Part shown: piece after piece, positions 30,252 to 31,157 of the stretch | Layout of the letters: each line of letters opens with the position of its first letter | How positions within the stretch are numbered: position 1 is the stretch's first letter | Assembly (NCBI GenBank): GCA_023460055.1 | Contig: JAEWRJ010000082.1 | Span: forward strand, 1-31,157 | DNA from: Bacillota bacterium | GTDB lineage: Bacteria > Bacillota > Clostridia > Christensenellales > Aristaeellaceae | DNA length: 31,157 nucleotides | Direction of reading: 5' to 3' | Notes under the pieces: model-generated | What the model saw: the letters and a program-made list of their open reading frames with translations, nothing else | Told to the model about the DNA's origin: nothing | Database searches by the model: none | Made by a program: the position numbers and the translations under genes

Positions 30252-31157
30252 ATCGTCATGATGAGATCAATCTCAGCCTGCAAGAAAACCTCTCCGGTTT
30301 GGAAGCAACGCGCCTCATGCAGGCTGAACTGATGGAGAATATTACCGGAGGTATAAAAGTGAAAAGGAAACTGACAGTCGGATTGGTCTTTGCCCTGTGC
30401 CTCATGCTGGCCGCAGTTAGTGCGCTGGCTGTAACGCTGTGGAAAAACTACTATGACAAAATCGCGCAAAATGAGGGTGAAATCGGCTCCTATGATACCT
30501 GGAGCGGCGAGAAGCGGGCAGAGTTCGTGTTGGCAATGCAGGCGGAAGGCGTGGTGTTTGACCAGGAACGGATGAATATCCTGGCAAACAAGGGAACGTC
30601 TGACGCTGACAAAGCCAAGATCGCCACCGACCTGATTCTGGGCAAATACCCAGGCATGCGGGAAGACACCATCACCGCCATCAGCATCATGGAGGCGGAA
30701 AAGGGTATCCTGCCTACTTGGAGCATGGAAGACAAGGCCGCCTACACCCAGATGCTGCTAAAGACGAAGACCCTGGGTTATGACGAGGAAATGTACTGGC
30801 TGCCCGGGGATATGGACATCTCCCAGGATAAGGCTGTAGACATTGCAAATGAGGCCAGCATCAAGAAATATGATGAATCACAGGAGAATCTGAAAGCACT
30901 GATCTTGTACACCGAGCTGCGCAGCCGCGCCGACGAAAAGGAGAACCGTACATGGCTTGTATACTATATGAAGCCGGGGGTGAGCGTCTATGACGCCCCG
31001 GGTAAGTACAGCGTGTGGATCAACTCCCAGACCGGGGAAGTGGAGTCTGTTGACTCCATCGCTCAACAGGCCGGTGATGAAAACACAGTTCCTGAACACA
31101 TCCAGAAAATGTGGCAAGAAATTTTAGAGGCTTACAGAGATGCTGCACCCTTTACCA
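30248..31157 (+). CDS. Membrane anti-sigma-like protein with PepSY-like outer domain, 3' end outside the window
   Basis: 303 codons are present and the frame is still open at the window edge. Residues 1-40 are a cytosolic head, and one span lies at about 42-64. The junction VKRKLTVGLVFAL closely resembles VKKKLSMGLILAL of the module 1 protein, pointing to common descent. Outside, residues 80-185 are mostly helical, and residues 190-268 (DISQDKAVDIANEA ... TWLVYYMKP ... YSVWINSQTGEVESV) follow the PepSY pattern. AAGGAGGGG lies 6-7 nt before ATG 30248, and the start overlaps the sigma stop (ATGA). It is the probable anti-sigma or sensor partner of the preceding sigma factor. Confidence 0.8.
   Translation, partial: MNRHDEINLSLQENLSGLEATRLMQAELMENITGGIKVKRKLTVGLVFALCLMLAAVSALAVTLWKNYYDKIAQNEGEIGSYDTWSGEKRAEFVLAMQAEGVVFDQERMNILANKGTSDADKAKIATDLILGKYPGMREDTITAISIMEAEKGILPTWSMEDKAAYTQMLLKTKTLGYDEEMYWLPGDMDISQDKAVDIANEASIKKYDESQENLKALILYTELRSRADEKENRTWLVYYMKPGVSVYDAPGKYSVWINSQTGEVESVDSIAQQAGDENTVPEHIQKMWQEILEAYRDAAPFT

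Overview
The window looks like a chromosomal segment of a moderately GC-rich Bacillota bacterium, most likely a Clostridia lineage. This is inferred from strong Shine-Dalgarno sequences (AGGAGG type) before most starts, sigma-A-like promoters, a BMP/NupOPQ-type nucleoside ABC transporter, a PduL phosphotransacylase, a Firmicutes-style Crp/Fnr protein and many small ECF sigma/anti-sigma pairs. No rRNA, tRNA, CRISPR array, phage gene or intact insertion sequence is visible. The species cannot be named from this sequence.

Layout. 1-2598 (minus): an SNF2 helicase followed by the first codons of a probable SWIM zinc-finger protein. 2716-4369 (plus): pduL and a ZIP metal transporter, each with its own terminator. 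4461-7875 (minus): a metal and redox block with an Fnr-like regulator, a short hemerythrin-like protein related to ScdA, a P1B-type ATPase and a small HMA metallochaperone. A near-perfect Fnr box sits 41.5 bp upstream of a predicted start point in front of the last three genes. 7909-15132 (minus): a BMP-family nucleoside ABC transporter (binding protein, ATPase, two permeases) followed by tightly packed mscS, tag and a Gfo/Idh/MocA oxidoreductase. 15260-15877 (minus): a YhhN-like membrane protein. 15878-16328 is an AT-rich gap with an inverted repeat and a promoter. 16329-18519 (plus): a secreted leucine-rich-repeat protein and a membrane diguanylate cyclase.

18585-24155 (minus): an aldo/keto reductase with exonuclease III, a CDF transporter with an MFS transporter, and a CapA-like phosphoesterase. 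A purine-rich repeat lies at 20377-20543. The promoters of the MFS and CapA genes share a 31-bp segment, 26 of 31 bases identical. 24401-26575 (plus): glucose-6-phosphate dehydrogenase and a cyclase-family metal hydrolase in one unit. 26985-31157 (plus): two consecutive ECF sigma/anti-sigma modules, each pair joined by a 4-bp ATGA overlap.

The most unusual object is the first anti-sigma-like protein (27461-29524). It has a short cytoplasmic head, one membrane span, an uncharacterised beta-rich domain and then about 390 residues resembling a complete ABC-type extracellular solute-binding protein. This suggests a sigma factor controlled by direct extracellular ligand capture. The second anti-sigma (30248 to the window end, incomplete) shares the membrane junction but carries a PepSY-like outer domain, so the two look like paralogous signalling modules with swapped sensors.
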